Of a stretch of 64,000 nucleotides of DNA, positions 7,474-17,173 are shown piece after piece. Origin of the DNA: an uncultured Bacteroidota bacterium (GTDB taxonomy: Bacteria > Bacteroidota > Bacteroidia > AKYH767-A > OLB10); the NCBI GenBank assembly GCA_903881665.1, contig CAIRUC010000125.1:27975-91974 (forward strand), read 5' to 3'. Under the pieces are notes generated by a model. The model had not been told where the DNA came from and did no database searches. It saw nothing but the letters and a program-made list of their open reading frames with translations. A program made the translations under genes and the position numbers. Numbering within the stretch: position 1 is the first letter of the stretch; every line of letters starts with the position of its first letter.

Positions 7474-9365
7474 TGAAAAAAACATTTTTGCGCTTCTGTC
7501 TCTTGCTAATCCTATCGGGATTAACTTCACTTCAGGGTGCGGCTCAAAATGTTATTAATACCGATTCTTCAAATCAACATATCGATTATGTAGGTCGTAT
7601 TCGTGAATTCGGAGATTTCCCAAAGCAGGCACGCTCGGTATTGCGCGACTTTTCAGTTACGGGCTATTATCGCTTTGTAACGAATTATCGCCATCTTGAT
7701 GAGTCATATTCTCATTTGGCTTCAACTCCGAATACCATTTTTGTTGGTGATGATAGTCAGATTCCTCAGTTATCATTAAACATTAGCGGCAGCGTTTCAA
7801 AAAAGACTTCGTTTGGTACCGATTTGTATATGTGGACGCCGCTTACTGGTGCCGGTCAGAAAGAAAATGTGAAAGGATTAAATCTTGGAGTAAGCTTATA
7901 TGGAACATATGTTAATGATGCCGGTGAATTTACAGTTCGAACTGGTGGTATTAATTGGTACTCATTGTCGCCGTTTACTTTTCAAACCAATAAAGGATAT
8001 GATCGCTATAGTATCTTCGAACGCAACCCTTGGGATCCTGCTACTAAGAATGTAGATGATCGCTACGCTACTTTCTATAATTCAGGAGCGATTAACCAAG
8101 ATGAGCGTTGGGGACAACAAGCGTTTCAAGGATTAATTCTCGAAGCAAAAAAATTAGCAAACGGTTTTTCGGGTGTGCTAATGTATGGTAAAACTCAATT
8201 GAATGGAGGGCTTTCTCCTTTGCCCAACAATTCATACGGGGGTAAAATTAAAAAAGAATACGGGAAGAATTTTATTAGTTTCAACACTTTCAATAACACC
8301 AGCTATTATGACTCTACTCAAAAAGAATTTTCAGGATTTAATATTGCAACCATCGAGTTTAAACAATTGCTTGGTAAATTTACGTTTAAAGGCGAAGTAG
8401 GAACAGGAAGAACATTTATTAAAGATGTTTATAACGATTGGGGAGAATTGTTTTCTGTGAAAGCTTTAACCGAAATTGCTTCACTTGTTCCTGTTGAAAT
8501 ACATGTATATCGCATAAGTGACAAGGTCATAAATAACAGCGGATCATTTATAAATACTTCTAATGACCTTTCTGCTAATGATGTTACTTCGCTAGGCACG
8601 CAACCTGTTTTGCCTGCTGTAGCTAGCGCTATGGTACCTGTAGGGCAATTAACCAATAATCGTCAAGGAATAGATCTTAACGGACAAATAAATATCGGAC
8701 GCGTAAAAACTTCTATTGGCTACACTACTTCTGCCGAGCTCGAAAATATTTCTTCTTCGATCACATATAGTCATCCAATTAACAGTTTAGCGCTAGCGCA
8801 TTTTTGGCGATGGGATTTTCCGAGTAACGTAGGGCCCTATAACAACTTATCTAAGATCTATCGTTCAGTTTACGAAACTGTTCATATCACCCAAACCGAT
8901 GCTTCAACTTTATTGCCAATCAGTAAAAAATATTTTAATAGCCTTGAGCTAAACATGAAATATAAAACATCGGTATTCGGCAAAGATTGCTATTTGTATT
9001 ATCTAGGTCAATATAGTTCGGCTCAGCCGGAGGCCTCTGCTATTACTGTGTTTAACGAAAAAGCGTATTTGCGTACATATTATCATCAATTCGAAAGTTA
9101 TATCAAGTTAACTCGTAGCATCGTTTGGTGTAGCTACCTTGGCTATGAACGAATTATTGCGAATTATAAAACAGAAACTGATGTAGTAACGAAACGCCCG
9201 AAAAATCAAACCGGAATCGGTATCGCAACTGGAGTTGATATTCGCATGAGTAAAAATGCTGGCTTGTATTTACGTCATCGTTGGATGAATTATAAAGATA
9301 CTTCATTTCAAAAAGATCGATACAATGGTTATGAATCAACAGTTGAAATAAAAATATTCTTTTAA
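7473..9365 (+). CDS. Predicted outer-membrane beta-barrel protein (glucan operon porin 1)
   Basis: 630 aa with signal peptide MKKTFLRFCLLLILSG...GAAQ and a body of alternating amphipathic strands rich in Tyr, Phe, Asn and Ser, ending in ...TVEIKIFF with the terminal Phe usual for Bam-inserted barrels. It has no plug or TonB box like SusC, so it looks like a porin rather than a TonB-dependent transporter. Its ATG overlaps the upstream stop by 1 nt, and its own stop overlaps the next start (TAATG), so translation is coupled. It probably passes oligosaccharides released by the surface enzymes; this role is inferred from context only. Confidence 0.65.
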   Translation: MKKTFLRFCLLLILSGLTSLQGAAQNVINTDSSNQHIDYVGRIREFGDFPKQARSVLRDFSVTGYYRFVTNYRHLDESYSHLASTPNTIFVGDDSQIPQLSLNISGSVSKKTSFGTDLYMWTPLTGAGQKENVKGLNLGVSLYGTYVNDAGEFTVRTGGINWYSLSPFTFQTNKGYDRYSIFERNPWDPATKNVDDRYATFYNSGAINQDERWGQQAFQGLILEAKKLANGFSGVLMYGKTQLNGGLSPLPNNSYGGKIKKEYGKNFISFNTFNNTSYYDSTQKEFSGFNIATIEFKQLLGKFTFKGEVGTGRTFIKDVYNDWGELFSVKALTEIASLVPVEIHVYRISDKVINNSGSFINTSNDLSANDVTSLGTQPVLPAVASAMVPVGQLTNNRQGIDLNGQINIGRVKTSIGYTTSAELENISSSITYSHPINSLALAHFWRWDFPSNVGPYNNLSKIYRSVYETVHITQTDASTLLPISKKYFNSLELNMKYKTSVFGKDCYLYYLGQYSSAQPEASAITVFNEKAYLRTYYHQFESYIKLTRSIVWCSYLGYERIIANYKTETDVVTKRPKNQTGIGIATGVDIRMSKNAGLYLRHRWMNYKDTSFQKDRYNGYESTVEIKIFF

Positions 9366-11080
9366 TGATGAACTTGAAAAGAAGCTTTGCTTTACTGGCA
9401 TCGGTTTTCATTCTGAATTCCGCAGTAGCACAGCAACAACGTATGGTTGATTTCGTGGGCGGAGCTAGATCCATCATGACTAATAATCAGTTATTAGTGC
9501 GCGACTCGCTTGCTGATACTTCTACCGTTAAAAGAAATACAGGAGGTTATGCTTTAATCGATTTAGGAGTGAATATTCGCCCGAATAGCACGACAGAAAT
9601 TTTAGGAACTTTCCGTATCCGTAACAATTACGGAGGATTTTGGGGCGCCGGTGTTACTGTTGATGTACGTGAATTATGGTTGAAAGGTATTATAGGAAAT
9701 ATCGTACGTTATCAAGTAGGAGATTTGAATCTTAAACAAACGCCGTTTACGTTTTATAATCATCATGCCGATAGATTTGATTCGTTGCCTTCGATTTTCT
9801 CCTTACAAAATGACATCGTTCGTTACGAACATTTTTATTCAAATAATACATGGCGTTCGCAAGGTGCCAATGTTAATTTCGGATTTTCTTTCTCTAGAGG
9901 GCTTGAAGAAATAAATTTTAATGCTTATACTACTCGTTTAAAAGCTTCTAACTTCAGCACGATTCCCGATCGTTTATTTTCTGGAGCTACCGTTAACGTT
10001 GTTCAAAGCAATCATTTCGAAATAAATTACAATTTGGCAACTGTATTCGACGTAAAAGGAACGGCCACCGCTACTAATAATTTTCATAATACCGTAAATA
10101 CGTTCAACACTTCTTACGGAGCAACTATTGGCGCCTTTGATTGGAAAATCAGCGGTGAAGCTGGCGAAAGTAATTATGCTTACAGCGAAGCCCCTGATAC
10201 AGCAGACCTCATTGATTACTTCATTTATGTGAAAGGTGAAATCAATTGGAAAGCCAAACATCTTTCTATCAACGGGGGATATTTAAATGTAGGTCCCGAT
10301 TTCAGAAGTATTGGTGCGCAAAGTAAAGACGTGAATTATTCGGCGCTTACAAATTATTATGAGCGTTATACCAATAGTCAAAGTCTTCGTCCTTATAGCT
10401 TATATGATTTGCTGAATAATGATGCTATTTATAATACCGAGATTTCGACTGAAACTGCACACATTGATGCAAGCGTGAATAATGTGATGCCTTATGGTAT
10501 CGCCACTTTCAACCGAGTAGGGGGATTTGTAGGCTTGAATTATTCTCATCCAAACGGATTTTATATAACAGCAACACATTTTAAGTTAAATGAAATCAGA
10601 GGACAAGGAACTACCAGTTTAAAAGATTTTACTTCTACCGAATTGAATGCATGTGTAGAGGTGAATAAATTTTTGAACTTAAAGAACACGATTAAAGTGC
10701 AAGGTGGATCTACGTATATGACAAGTGTCCGTATAGGAAATATTTCTTTAGAAGATGTGGATTTAAAAACTACAAAACACCAAGTAGGAGCAGAAGTTGA
10801 AGTATCGAAAGGATTGGATCTTCTTTTCGGTATAGTGAGTTTGAGTTCAAAAGGAAATGAGTTCATCGCCGAACGAAACATTTACACTGTTGCCGATTAT
10901 TTCAACAAAGTAGAATACAAATTGAATCAATCATTTACTGCTTACGGTATCCGTTATCGCTTCGATAGTAAAATTTATATCTGCGGATTATTCCAGCATA
11001 CGAAGTATGCCGATGGCTTCCATACAAATGTTGACTATGCCGTTGACCAATTCAGTCTCATCTATAACATGACCTTTTAA
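9365..11080 (+). CDS. Predicted outer-membrane beta-barrel protein (glucan operon porin 2)
   Basis: 571 aa. Signal peptide MMNLKRSFALLASVFILNSAVAQ, then regularly spaced beta strands (TEILGTFRIRNNYGGFWGAG..., VRELWLKGIIGNIVRYQVGDLNL) ending in QFSLIYNMTF, again with a terminal Phe. It has the same general design as the preceding gene but is not an obvious duplicate. No SusC-type plug, TonB box or SusD partner is present. The two coupled barrels may form two channels or a hetero-complex for glucan uptake. Identification is by composition and context only. Confidence 0.65.
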   Translation: MMNLKRSFALLASVFILNSAVAQQQRMVDFVGGARSIMTNNQLLVRDSLADTSTVKRNTGGYALIDLGVNIRPNSTTEILGTFRIRNNYGGFWGAGVTVDVRELWLKGIIGNIVRYQVGDLNLKQTPFTFYNHHADRFDSLPSIFSLQNDIVRYEHFYSNNTWRSQGANVNFGFSFSRGLEEINFNAYTTRLKASNFSTIPDRLFSGATVNVVQSNHFEINYNLATVFDVKGTATATNNFHNTVNTFNTSYGATIGAFDWKISGEAGESNYAYSEAPDTADLIDYFIYVKGEINWKAKHLSINGGYLNVGPDFRSIGAQSKDVNYSALTNYYERYTNSQSLRPYSLYDLLNNDAIYNTEISTETAHIDASVNNVMPYGIATFNRVGGFVGLNYSHPNGFYITATHFKLNEIRGQGTTSLKDFTSTELNACVEVNKFLNLKNTIKVQGGSTYMTSVRIGNISLEDVDLKTTKHQVGAEVEVSKGLDLLFGIVSLSSKGNEFIAERNIYTVADYFNKVEYKLNQSFTAYGIRYRFDSKIYICGLFQHTKYADGFHTNVDYAVDQFSLIYNMTF

Positions 11081-11082
11081 TC

Positions 11083-12084
11083 ATGAAAAAATATTTCTTC
11101 CTTGTTTTCATTACTTTATCTCTTACTGCTTGTCGGAAAGAAAAGGATACGTATGAAGGTGTGAGTATACAAGAGCTCTATAGTGATTTTTTATTGCTCG
11201 ATAATTTTAAGGTAGATAAAGATAGCGTCGATTTCGCCAATGGCGAGAATGCTACTTTTTCGGCGAAGTTTAATAAACCCGTTAATTGGACTATCACTAT
11301 AACAGGACAAACTTCGAAAGCCAGGAAAATCATCACTGGTCAGTCGAAGACGATCGATATCAGTAACGGAAAATGGAATGGTTCTACTACCGACTTCCCT
11401 ATGTTCACAAAAGAACATTGCGTTGCGCTGCTAAAAATTGAAAATGTGGTGGATTCTTTCACAGTATCAACGAATATAAAAACTTTGAAAGTGAATCCAG
11501 GATTTGTTATAGCCGATTTCGAAAACGGATTTAATCCAGCATGGACAAAATTTGTGCAGTCGGGAGCCAACATGGACTTCAATATAAAATCTGATTCACT
11601 TTGTCCGCAAGGCGCGAAATATTTGAAGATGGCGGGTACCGTAAACTGGGATTATCTTATTGGATTAATCGATTTTCCTGCAACTGCTTATGGCACTGCT
11701 AAAACCTTCCCTTTAAATACTAACCCAGATAACGTTTATTTCAACTGCTTAATATACGGCGTACCGAATACGAATGAGTCTATTATATTATTTCAATTCA
11801 AAGAAGACGAAGACGGCAACGGAACTTATAACAATGCAACTACCGACGATCAATACGATTATCAAATTACAGTGAATTGGAGTGGATGGAAATTGATTAG
11901 TATTAAATACAGCGACTTAGTAAGCTTAAGCAACGGACAGCCTACAACACCGCATGGCAATAGCATTCACAACCCCAATAAACTTGCGAAAATCTCAATG
12001 CTTCATTTAGCAAATCCTTCAAATGGTTTTGCAAGTAGCAAACTTGATTATATCATCTTCACCGATGCGCCACTAGAACCATAA
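11083..12084 (+). CDS. Lipoprotein with jelly-roll-like domain, probable surface glycan-binding protein
   Basis: 333 aa. The N-terminus MKKYFFLVFITLSLTACRKE is a lipoprotein signal with lipobox LTAC. Residues 25-140 form an Ig/PKD-like domain (FSAKFNKPVNWTITITGQ). Residues 145-333 resemble a carbohydrate-binding jelly roll starting FVIADFENGFNPAWTKF and including WSGWKLISIKYSDL and KLDYIIFTDAP. There is no catalytic motif. Position and lipidation suggest a role like SusE/F or SGBP surface glycan-binding proteins, but sequence similarity to them is not evident. The next gene starts on its stop codon (TAATG). Confidence 0.65.
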   Translation: MKKYFFLVFITLSLTACRKEKDTYEGVSIQELYSDFLLLDNFKVDKDSVDFANGENATFSAKFNKPVNWTITITGQTSKARKIITGQSKTIDISNGKWNGSTTDFPMFTKEHCVALLKIENVVDSFTVSTNIKTLKVNPGFVIADFENGFNPAWTKFVQSGANMDFNIKSDSLCPQGAKYLKMAGTVNWDYLIGLIDFPATAYGTAKTFPLNTNPDNVYFNCLIYGVPNTNESIILFQFKEDEDGNGTYNNATTDDQYDYQITVNWSGWKLISIKYSDLVSLSNGQPTTPHGNSIHNPNKLAKISMLHLANPSNGFASSKLDYIIFTDAPLEP

Positions 12085-12731
12085 TGAATAAACGTTTCTT
12101 CATCGGACTCTTCTTCTGTGCTACCATTACTCAATGTGTGGCGCAAGAGAATTCTTTTATTCATGTGAAACATCAAGGTCTTTATGAAAAAGATCGTGAT
12201 GGCGATTCGCTTGCAGTAAATGGATTTAAACAAGTCCAAATTTTTGATGAAGACATGGGCTCGGAAGTTTGGGCCTCGCCTGAAACGAATTGCGTGACGA
12301 TGAGCAAAGAAAAATCGGTGGTATTAAAAGGACAAAATTCATTGCATGTGAAGTGGGATAAAATCACAGGAGGATGCAAATGGATTGGTATCGGTTTTGG
12401 CTGGAATGAATGGTTAGCGAAAGACATGACTGGATTAATCGATCAAGCATCGGTACAATTAAAAGTTCGTGCCGTAAAAGGCTCCTTCGCTAATTTCCCT
12501 GTAGCCTTTGCCTTCGAAGACTATACCGGCGTACAGTCGTTCTGCGGATTCCAAGTAAAGCAAGCATCGGGTTTATTTAATGATAAATCGTGGACCACAT
12601 TAACTATTCCGCTAAAAGACTTTTCGTTCATTGCTAACGGTGCGGATATGGGAAAAATAAAACAATTCGTTATTCAATTAGAAGCGGATGGCGAAGTATA
12701 TATTGATGATATTCGAATAGTAAAGAATTAA
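12084..12731 (+). CDS. Secreted jelly-roll (CBM11-like) protein
   Basis: 215 aa with signal peptide MNKRFFIGLFFCATITQCVAQ. The rest is one beta-sandwich: VLKGQNSLHVKWDK, WIGIGFGWNEWLAKDMTGL, SVQLKVRAVKG, then WTTLTIPLKDFSF and GEVYIDDIRIVKN. This is the strand pattern of CBM11/CBM30-type and related carbohydrate-binding domains. There is no T9SS signal or lipobox, so it is periplasmic or released. It probably binds glucan fragments; ligand binding is inferred. Seven bases separate it from the GH3 gene. Confidence 0.6.
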   Translation: MNKRFFIGLFFCATITQCVAQENSFIHVKHQGLYEKDRDGDSLAVNGFKQVQIFDEDMGSEVWASPETNCVTMSKEKSVVLKGQNSLHVKWDKITGGCKWIGIGFGWNEWLAKDMTGLIDQASVQLKVRAVKGSFANFPVAFAFEDYTGVQSFCGFQVKQASGLFNDKSWTTLTIPLKDFSFIANGADMGKIKQFVIQLEADGEVYIDDIRIVKN

Positions 12732-12738
12732 GTTAAAC

Positions 12739-14982
12739 ATGAGAAAAATATCGCTCCTTTTTTTTGCTATTTTATTCTTTGGTCAAACGTTGGCTCAAAA
12801 AGTCAATGGCATTGACATTGATGCGCTCATCAGCAAAATGACGGTAGAAGAAAAGGCGGGGCAAATGACGCAAATTGATTTAGGTGTTATTGCTGTTGGT
12901 GATATTTGTAATCTAAAAAACCCTCAACAACTCGATAAGGTTAAATTAAAGCGCGCACTATCTGATTATAAAGTAGGATCAGTTTTAAATGTTGGTTGTG
13001 GCAGTGGAACTATTGCTGTTGACAATTGGCGTTCGATCATTTCCGGCATTCATGCTGCTAATACTTCGTATAATAATGAAGTTCCTGTTATATATGGCGT
13101 TGATGCTATTCATGGCGCTAATTATTCGATGGGAGCTACTTTATTTCCACAAGAAATAGGACAAGCTGCGACATGGAATCCATCGCTAATACAACAATTG
13201 AATGCAGTAACAGCGTATGAAACACGCGCAAACGGAATACCTTGGAATTTTTCACCTGTACTCGATATCGGGCGACAGCCTTTATGGTCGAGGTTCTTCG
13301 AGACTTATGGCGAAGATGTGACGTTAGCATCAAGCATGGCGAAAGCAGCCATTATTGGTATGCAAGGAAATGATGTGAATAACGCTACCCATGTAGCAGG
13401 TTGCATGAAGCATTTCTTAGGATACAGTTTCCCTTTAAGCGGACATGATCGCACACCTGCGTGGATAAGCGATCGAGAATTAAGAGAATATTTCGTGCCC
13501 ACATTTCAAACGGCTATTAACGCTGGGGCTAAAACAATCATGATTAATTCGGGAGAAATTAATGGCACTCCCGTTCATGCGAATTATGATATCTTAACTA
13601 CTTTGCTTCGCAATGAACTCGGATTTAAAGGTGTTGCTGTTACCGATTGGGAAGACATCTATAAGCTGGTAAATGTTCATCATGTAGCTGCTACCAAGAA
13701 GGAATCAGTTAAAATGGCTATCATGGCGGGTATCGACATGAGCATGACACCTAACGACTACGAATATACCGATTGCTTAATTGCGCTCATCAAAGAAGGA
13801 AGTATTCCAATGTCGCGTATAGACGCATCCGTTCGACGAATTCTTATACTAAAAGCAGAACTCGGATTGTTTAAAAACACTATTTACCCTGCTTCACAGT
13901 ATACTAATTTTGGAAGTAAAGAAAATAGCGCTTTAAGTTACCGCATCGCTGGCGAGTCTATTACCTTATTGAAAAATGATAATAGCGTATTACCGTTAAG
14001 CAACGAAGGACAAAAAATTCTTGTTTGTGGACCGGCGGCTCAATCGCTAAATCTATTAAACGGAGCATGGACGCATACATGGCAAGGTGTTGATGATCGT
14101 TTCAATACAAAAGGGAAACTAACCATCTATGAGGCGTTGAAACAAAACATGCCTAACAACATGTTAGAATATGCGAAAGGTGCTTCATTAGATTCGCTGG
14201 TTGATATATCAGATTGCATTAACAAAGCACTTACTGCCGACAAAATAATTGTTTGCCTAGGAGAAAAGCCTTCCACTGAAATTCCGGGTAACATTAATGA
14301 CTTATCATTAACCTCGGCGCAACAAGAATTAGTAAATGCCTTACTCGAATTAAAAAAACCGATTATTTTGGTTTGCTGTTTTAATCGTCCTCAAATAATT
14401 CATTCCATCAGCAAAAATGTAGACGCCATAATTTACGGTTACCTACCGGGCGATGAAGGCGGAAGGGCGATTGCTGATGTTATCAATGGAAAAATTAATC
14501 CGTCAGGGAAATTACCATTCACCTATCCTTCAGCAGTAAATGCCTTTATGCATTACGACCATAAATCATCAGAAGAATTAGATATCGACTTTTCAAACAA
14601 TGCTTATCGTCCCGAATTTGATTTTGGCTATGGATTATCATATAGCACATTTGCTTATTCGAATTTTAGCGTTTCTAATGACACCCTATTAACCTATGAT
14701 TCATTAATGGTATCGGTGCTTGTAAAAAACACAAGTGCGTTTCAAGGGGCTGAAACAGTACAATTATACTACCACGATCAAGTCGCATCGATTACTCCTT
14801 CGGTAAAGAAATTATTAGCTTTTAAGAAGATTTCATTGCAAGCAGGAGAATCGCAAAGAGTAGAATTTACGATTCGTGCAGCTGATCTTTCATTTATTAA
14901 TAAGTCGTTGCAGCGCGTCACCGAACCCGGCATGTTTGATCTTCTGCTTGCCAATTTCAAAACATCATTCTATGTCGATTAG
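12739..14982 (+). CDS. Glycoside hydrolase family 3 beta-glucosidase
   Basis: 747 aa, normal for GH3. After the signal peptide (MRKISLLFFAILFFGQTLAQ) come the TIM-like barrel (YGVDAIHGANYSMGATLFPQ, NFSPVLDIGR, CMKHFLGYSFP, SGEINGTPVH) and the nucleophile motif GVAVTDWED with Asp near 303. The alpha/beta sandwich (LCGPAAQS-like VCGPAAQSLNLLNGAWTH; YGYLPGDEGGRAIADV) and a C-terminal fibronectin III-like domain (FDFGYGLSYSTFAYS) follow. It should hydrolyse beta-glucosides or laminari-oligosaccharides to glucose, probably in the periplasm. It is embedded in the glucan operon; the GH16 gene overlaps its 3' end by 11 nt. Confidence 0.95.
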   Translation: MRKISLLFFAILFFGQTLAQKVNGIDIDALISKMTVEEKAGQMTQIDLGVIAVGDICNLKNPQQLDKVKLKRALSDYKVGSVLNVGCGSGTIAVDNWRSIISGIHAANTSYNNEVPVIYGVDAIHGANYSMGATLFPQEIGQAATWNPSLIQQLNAVTAYETRANGIPWNFSPVLDIGRQPLWSRFFETYGEDVTLASSMAKAAIIGMQGNDVNNATHVAGCMKHFLGYSFPLSGHDRTPAWISDRELREYFVPTFQTAINAGAKTIMINSGEINGTPVHANYDILTTLLRNELGFKGVAVTDWEDIYKLVNVHHVAATKKESVKMAIMAGIDMSMTPNDYEYTDCLIALIKEGSIPMSRIDASVRRILILKAELGLFKNTIYPASQYTNFGSKENSALSYRIAGESITLLKNDNSVLPLSNEGQKILVCGPAAQSLNLLNGAWTHTWQGVDDRFNTKGKLTIYEALKQNMPNNMLEYAKGASLDSLVDISDCINKALTADKIIVCLGEKPSTEIPGNINDLSLTSAQQELVNALLELKKPIILVCCFNRPQIIHSISKNVDAIIYGYLPGDEGGRAIADVINGKINPSGKLPFTYPSAVNAFMHYDHKSSEELDIDFSNNAYRPEFDFGYGLSYSTFAYSNFSVSNDTLLTYDSLMVSVLVKNTSAFQGAETVQLYYHDQVASITPSVKKLLAFKKISLQAGESQRVEFTIRAADLSFINKSLQRVTEPGMFDLLLANFKTSFYVD

Positions 14983-15811
14983 CAATTTAACCCGATGGTT
15001 GTTAGCCTTAAGCGCAGGACTATTGTTTTCATGTAAACAATCAGACCCTCCAACCCCCAATACTTCGGAGAAAGGAGATTTTTCATTCTCTGGTTACGAT
15101 TGGAAATACAAAAACAGTAGTGGAAATCAAGTAGGTCCCGGCCCGAATTTATTTTCATCGAGTAGCGACAATATTTGGTTAGATCAAGATAGTATGTTGC
15201 ATTTAAAAATCACGAAGCGCAACGGTCTTTGGTATTGCAGTGAAGTAATTTCTACAAAAGAATTCGGTTACGGCACGTTCATCTTCACTACACAAAGTGA
15301 CTTAACAACACTAAATGAAAAATCAATTTTCGGATTATTTTCATGGAACGACTATTCTTTCTATAATCAAGGAAATAGCGAAGTAGATATTGAATTTGCG
15401 CGATGGAACAATGCCAATGATTCGTTACTATTAACGTATAGTGTTCAGCCCGTTTGGTTCGATAATGCCTCTCCTTATGCCGAACGTACGCGTAGGCCGC
15501 AAATGCAAGTAAATAAATTAAAAACGACAAGTACACATGTCTTTCGTTGGACACCGGACTCCGTCACGTGGAAATCATACGAAGGAAGTAATTATCCTGG
15601 AATCAATTTGCTCGCTTCATGGGCATTCGATAAAACGAATCCTGCACGAACAAAAATCGAAGGGGGAATTACTTCTGCACCGATTATTATTCCTGCACCA
15701 GACGACAGCACTAATGTCCGTTTAAACCTATGGTTATTAAACGGACAAGCGCCGAGCAACGGAACTGAATCGGAAGTAGTGATTAAATCATTCCGTTACA
15801 TTCCCCTTTAA
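14972..15811 (+). CDS. Glycoside hydrolase family 16 lipoprotein (beta-glucanase)
   Basis: 279 aa from the ATG at 14972; the track's start at 14876 lies inside the GH3 gene. Lipobox LLFSC puts the lipidated Cys at 21. The GH16 jelly roll carries the catalytic ExDxE motif as SEVDIEFARW (E137, D139, E141), with the substrate-groove strands GYGTFIFTTQSDL and a C-terminal LNLWLLNGQAP strand. The family covers laminarinases, lichenases and related endo-beta-glucanases; with GH3 next door, an endo-beta-1,3(4)-glucanase at the cell surface or periplasm is likely. It overlaps the GH3 gene by 11 nt. Confidence 0.85.
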   Translation: MSISNLTRWLLALSAGLLFSCKQSDPPTPNTSEKGDFSFSGYDWKYKNSSGNQVGPGPNLFSSSSDNIWLDQDSMLHLKITKRNGLWYCSEVISTKEFGYGTFIFTTQSDLTTLNEKSIFGLFSWNDYSFYNQGNSEVDIEFARWNNANDSLLLTYSVQPVWFDNASPYAERTRRPQMQVNKLKTTSTHVFRWTPDSVTWKSYEGSNYPGINLLASWAFDKTNPARTKIEGGITSAPIIIPAPDDSTNVRLNLWLLNGQAPSNGTESEVVIKSFRYIPL

Positions 15812-15844
15812 AAACACCCTATAACAGAAACTTAAATAAATCCG

Positions 15845-17143
15845 ATGAAAAAACTATTACTCATTCTACTCATTAGTTTAGGATGGTCGATTGGCCAAGC
15901 ACAAAATGTAAATGTGACATTTCAAGTACACAGTCCAGATTCAACACCAGTTTATGTATTTGGAAGTTGGAGCAACTGGACGAACTGGCCCGGCGATTTA
16001 ATGACAGACATTGGCAATGGATATTATATAAAGTCGTTATCCATTCCGGCAAGTGCTACGCATGAATTTTTATTTGTAAATGGTGTTGGTTCAACAAAAG
16101 AAATTTTAGATCCTACATGGCCTTGCACAAATGGCAATGGACAATACACCAATCGTGTATTAACACTTGGCGCTACCGACACAACGGTTTGCAATGACTG
16201 GCAATCGTGTAATACCTGTTCGGCACCAGCAAGTAATGTAGCAGTAACTTTTCAAGTATTTCAACCTGACTCAACACCAGTTTATGTTTTCGGAAGTTGG
16301 AGTGGATGGCAAAACTGGCCTGGCGATTTAATGTCATCGATTGGCAACGGATATTATGCTACTACATTGTATTTACCATCGAGCACGGTGTACGAATATC
16401 TTTATACTAACGGTGTTGGACCTACGAAAGAAGTATTAGATCCTGCTTGGCCTTGCACAAATGGCAATGGACAATACACCAATCGTGTGCTAACATTAGG
16501 CAGTGCCGACACTTCAGTTTGCAATGTATGGAAATCATGTAACACTTGTGCGGTAGCGTCAACAACAGTAAATATAACATTTAGAGTACAGAGCCCTGAT
16601 TCATTGCCGGTGTTTTTATTCGGCAATTGGAGCAATTGGAGCAATTGGCCTGGAGACTTAATGACACCTGTTTCTGGAAATACGTATGAAGTAACATTAC
16701 CCTTAACCTCATCGACGCCCTATGAATATTTATTTGTTAATGGAAATGGCCCTACCAAAGAAATATTAAATCCTGCGTGGAGTTGTACTAATGGAAATTC
16801 ACAATACACCAACCGTGTATTTATTCCGGGAGGAAGTGATACAACGATTTGTGCAATATGGTCAACATGTAGCAACTGTTCAACATCAGGAATTACAAGC
16901 ATCAACAACAATGATGTAAAAGTAATCGTGAATAAAAAAGGAATTCGCTTTACGAGTTCGCAATATAGTGAAACCGCTTCGCTGCAAATTTTCGACGTTG
17001 CTGGAAGATGTATTTACAAGCAAGAAAAGCCGGTAGCTATCAACAACACAATTCCAATATCACTAAAAACGGGAGAAATGTATCTCATACGTTGCAATAT
17101 CAATGGCGAACCGGCAACATTTAAAGCCATCATCACCGAATAA
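15845..17143 (+). CDS. T9SS-secreted triple-module carbohydrate-binding-like protein
   Basis: 432 aa. Signal peptide (MKKLLLILLISLGWSIGQAQ), then three tandem modules of about 110 residues, each with VQSPDSTPVYVFGSWSNW-type text, NWPGDLM, a YEYLFVNG strand, TKEILDPAWPCTNGN and a CNTC-like cysteine end. The fold resembles CBM20/CBM48-like E-set domains (FGSW.NW...GxW). A T9SS C-terminal domain of about 80 residues follows (ITSINNNDVKVIV...FKAIITE). No catalytic residues were seen. It is probably a surface glucan binder or scaffold made from the same B module used in the next gene. Confidence 0.75.
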   Translation: MKKLLLILLISLGWSIGQAQNVNVTFQVHSPDSTPVYVFGSWSNWTNWPGDLMTDIGNGYYIKSLSIPASATHEFLFVNGVGSTKEILDPTWPCTNGNGQYTNRVLTLGATDTTVCNDWQSCNTCSAPASNVAVTFQVFQPDSTPVYVFGSWSGWQNWPGDLMSSIGNGYYATTLYLPSSTVYEYLYTNGVGPTKEVLDPAWPCTNGNGQYTNRVLTLGSADTSVCNVWKSCNTCAVASTTVNITFRVQSPDSLPVFLFGNWSNWSNWPGDLMTPVSGNTYEVTLPLTSSTPYEYLFVNGNGPTKEILNPAWSCTNGNSQYTNRVFIPGGSDTTICAIWSTCSNCSTSGITSINNNDVKVIVNKKGIRFTSSQYSETASLQIFDVAGRCIYKQEKPVAINNTIPISLKTGEMYLIRCNINGEPATFKAIITE

Positions 17144-17173
17144 ACTTAAAAACACCTAAATAACTAAAATCAA

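Noticed and set aside
7473-11080. The two barrels as SusC/SusD
   Set aside because: Neither is long enough for SusC nor has a plug or TonB box, and no lipidated SusD-like helical repeat protein is present.
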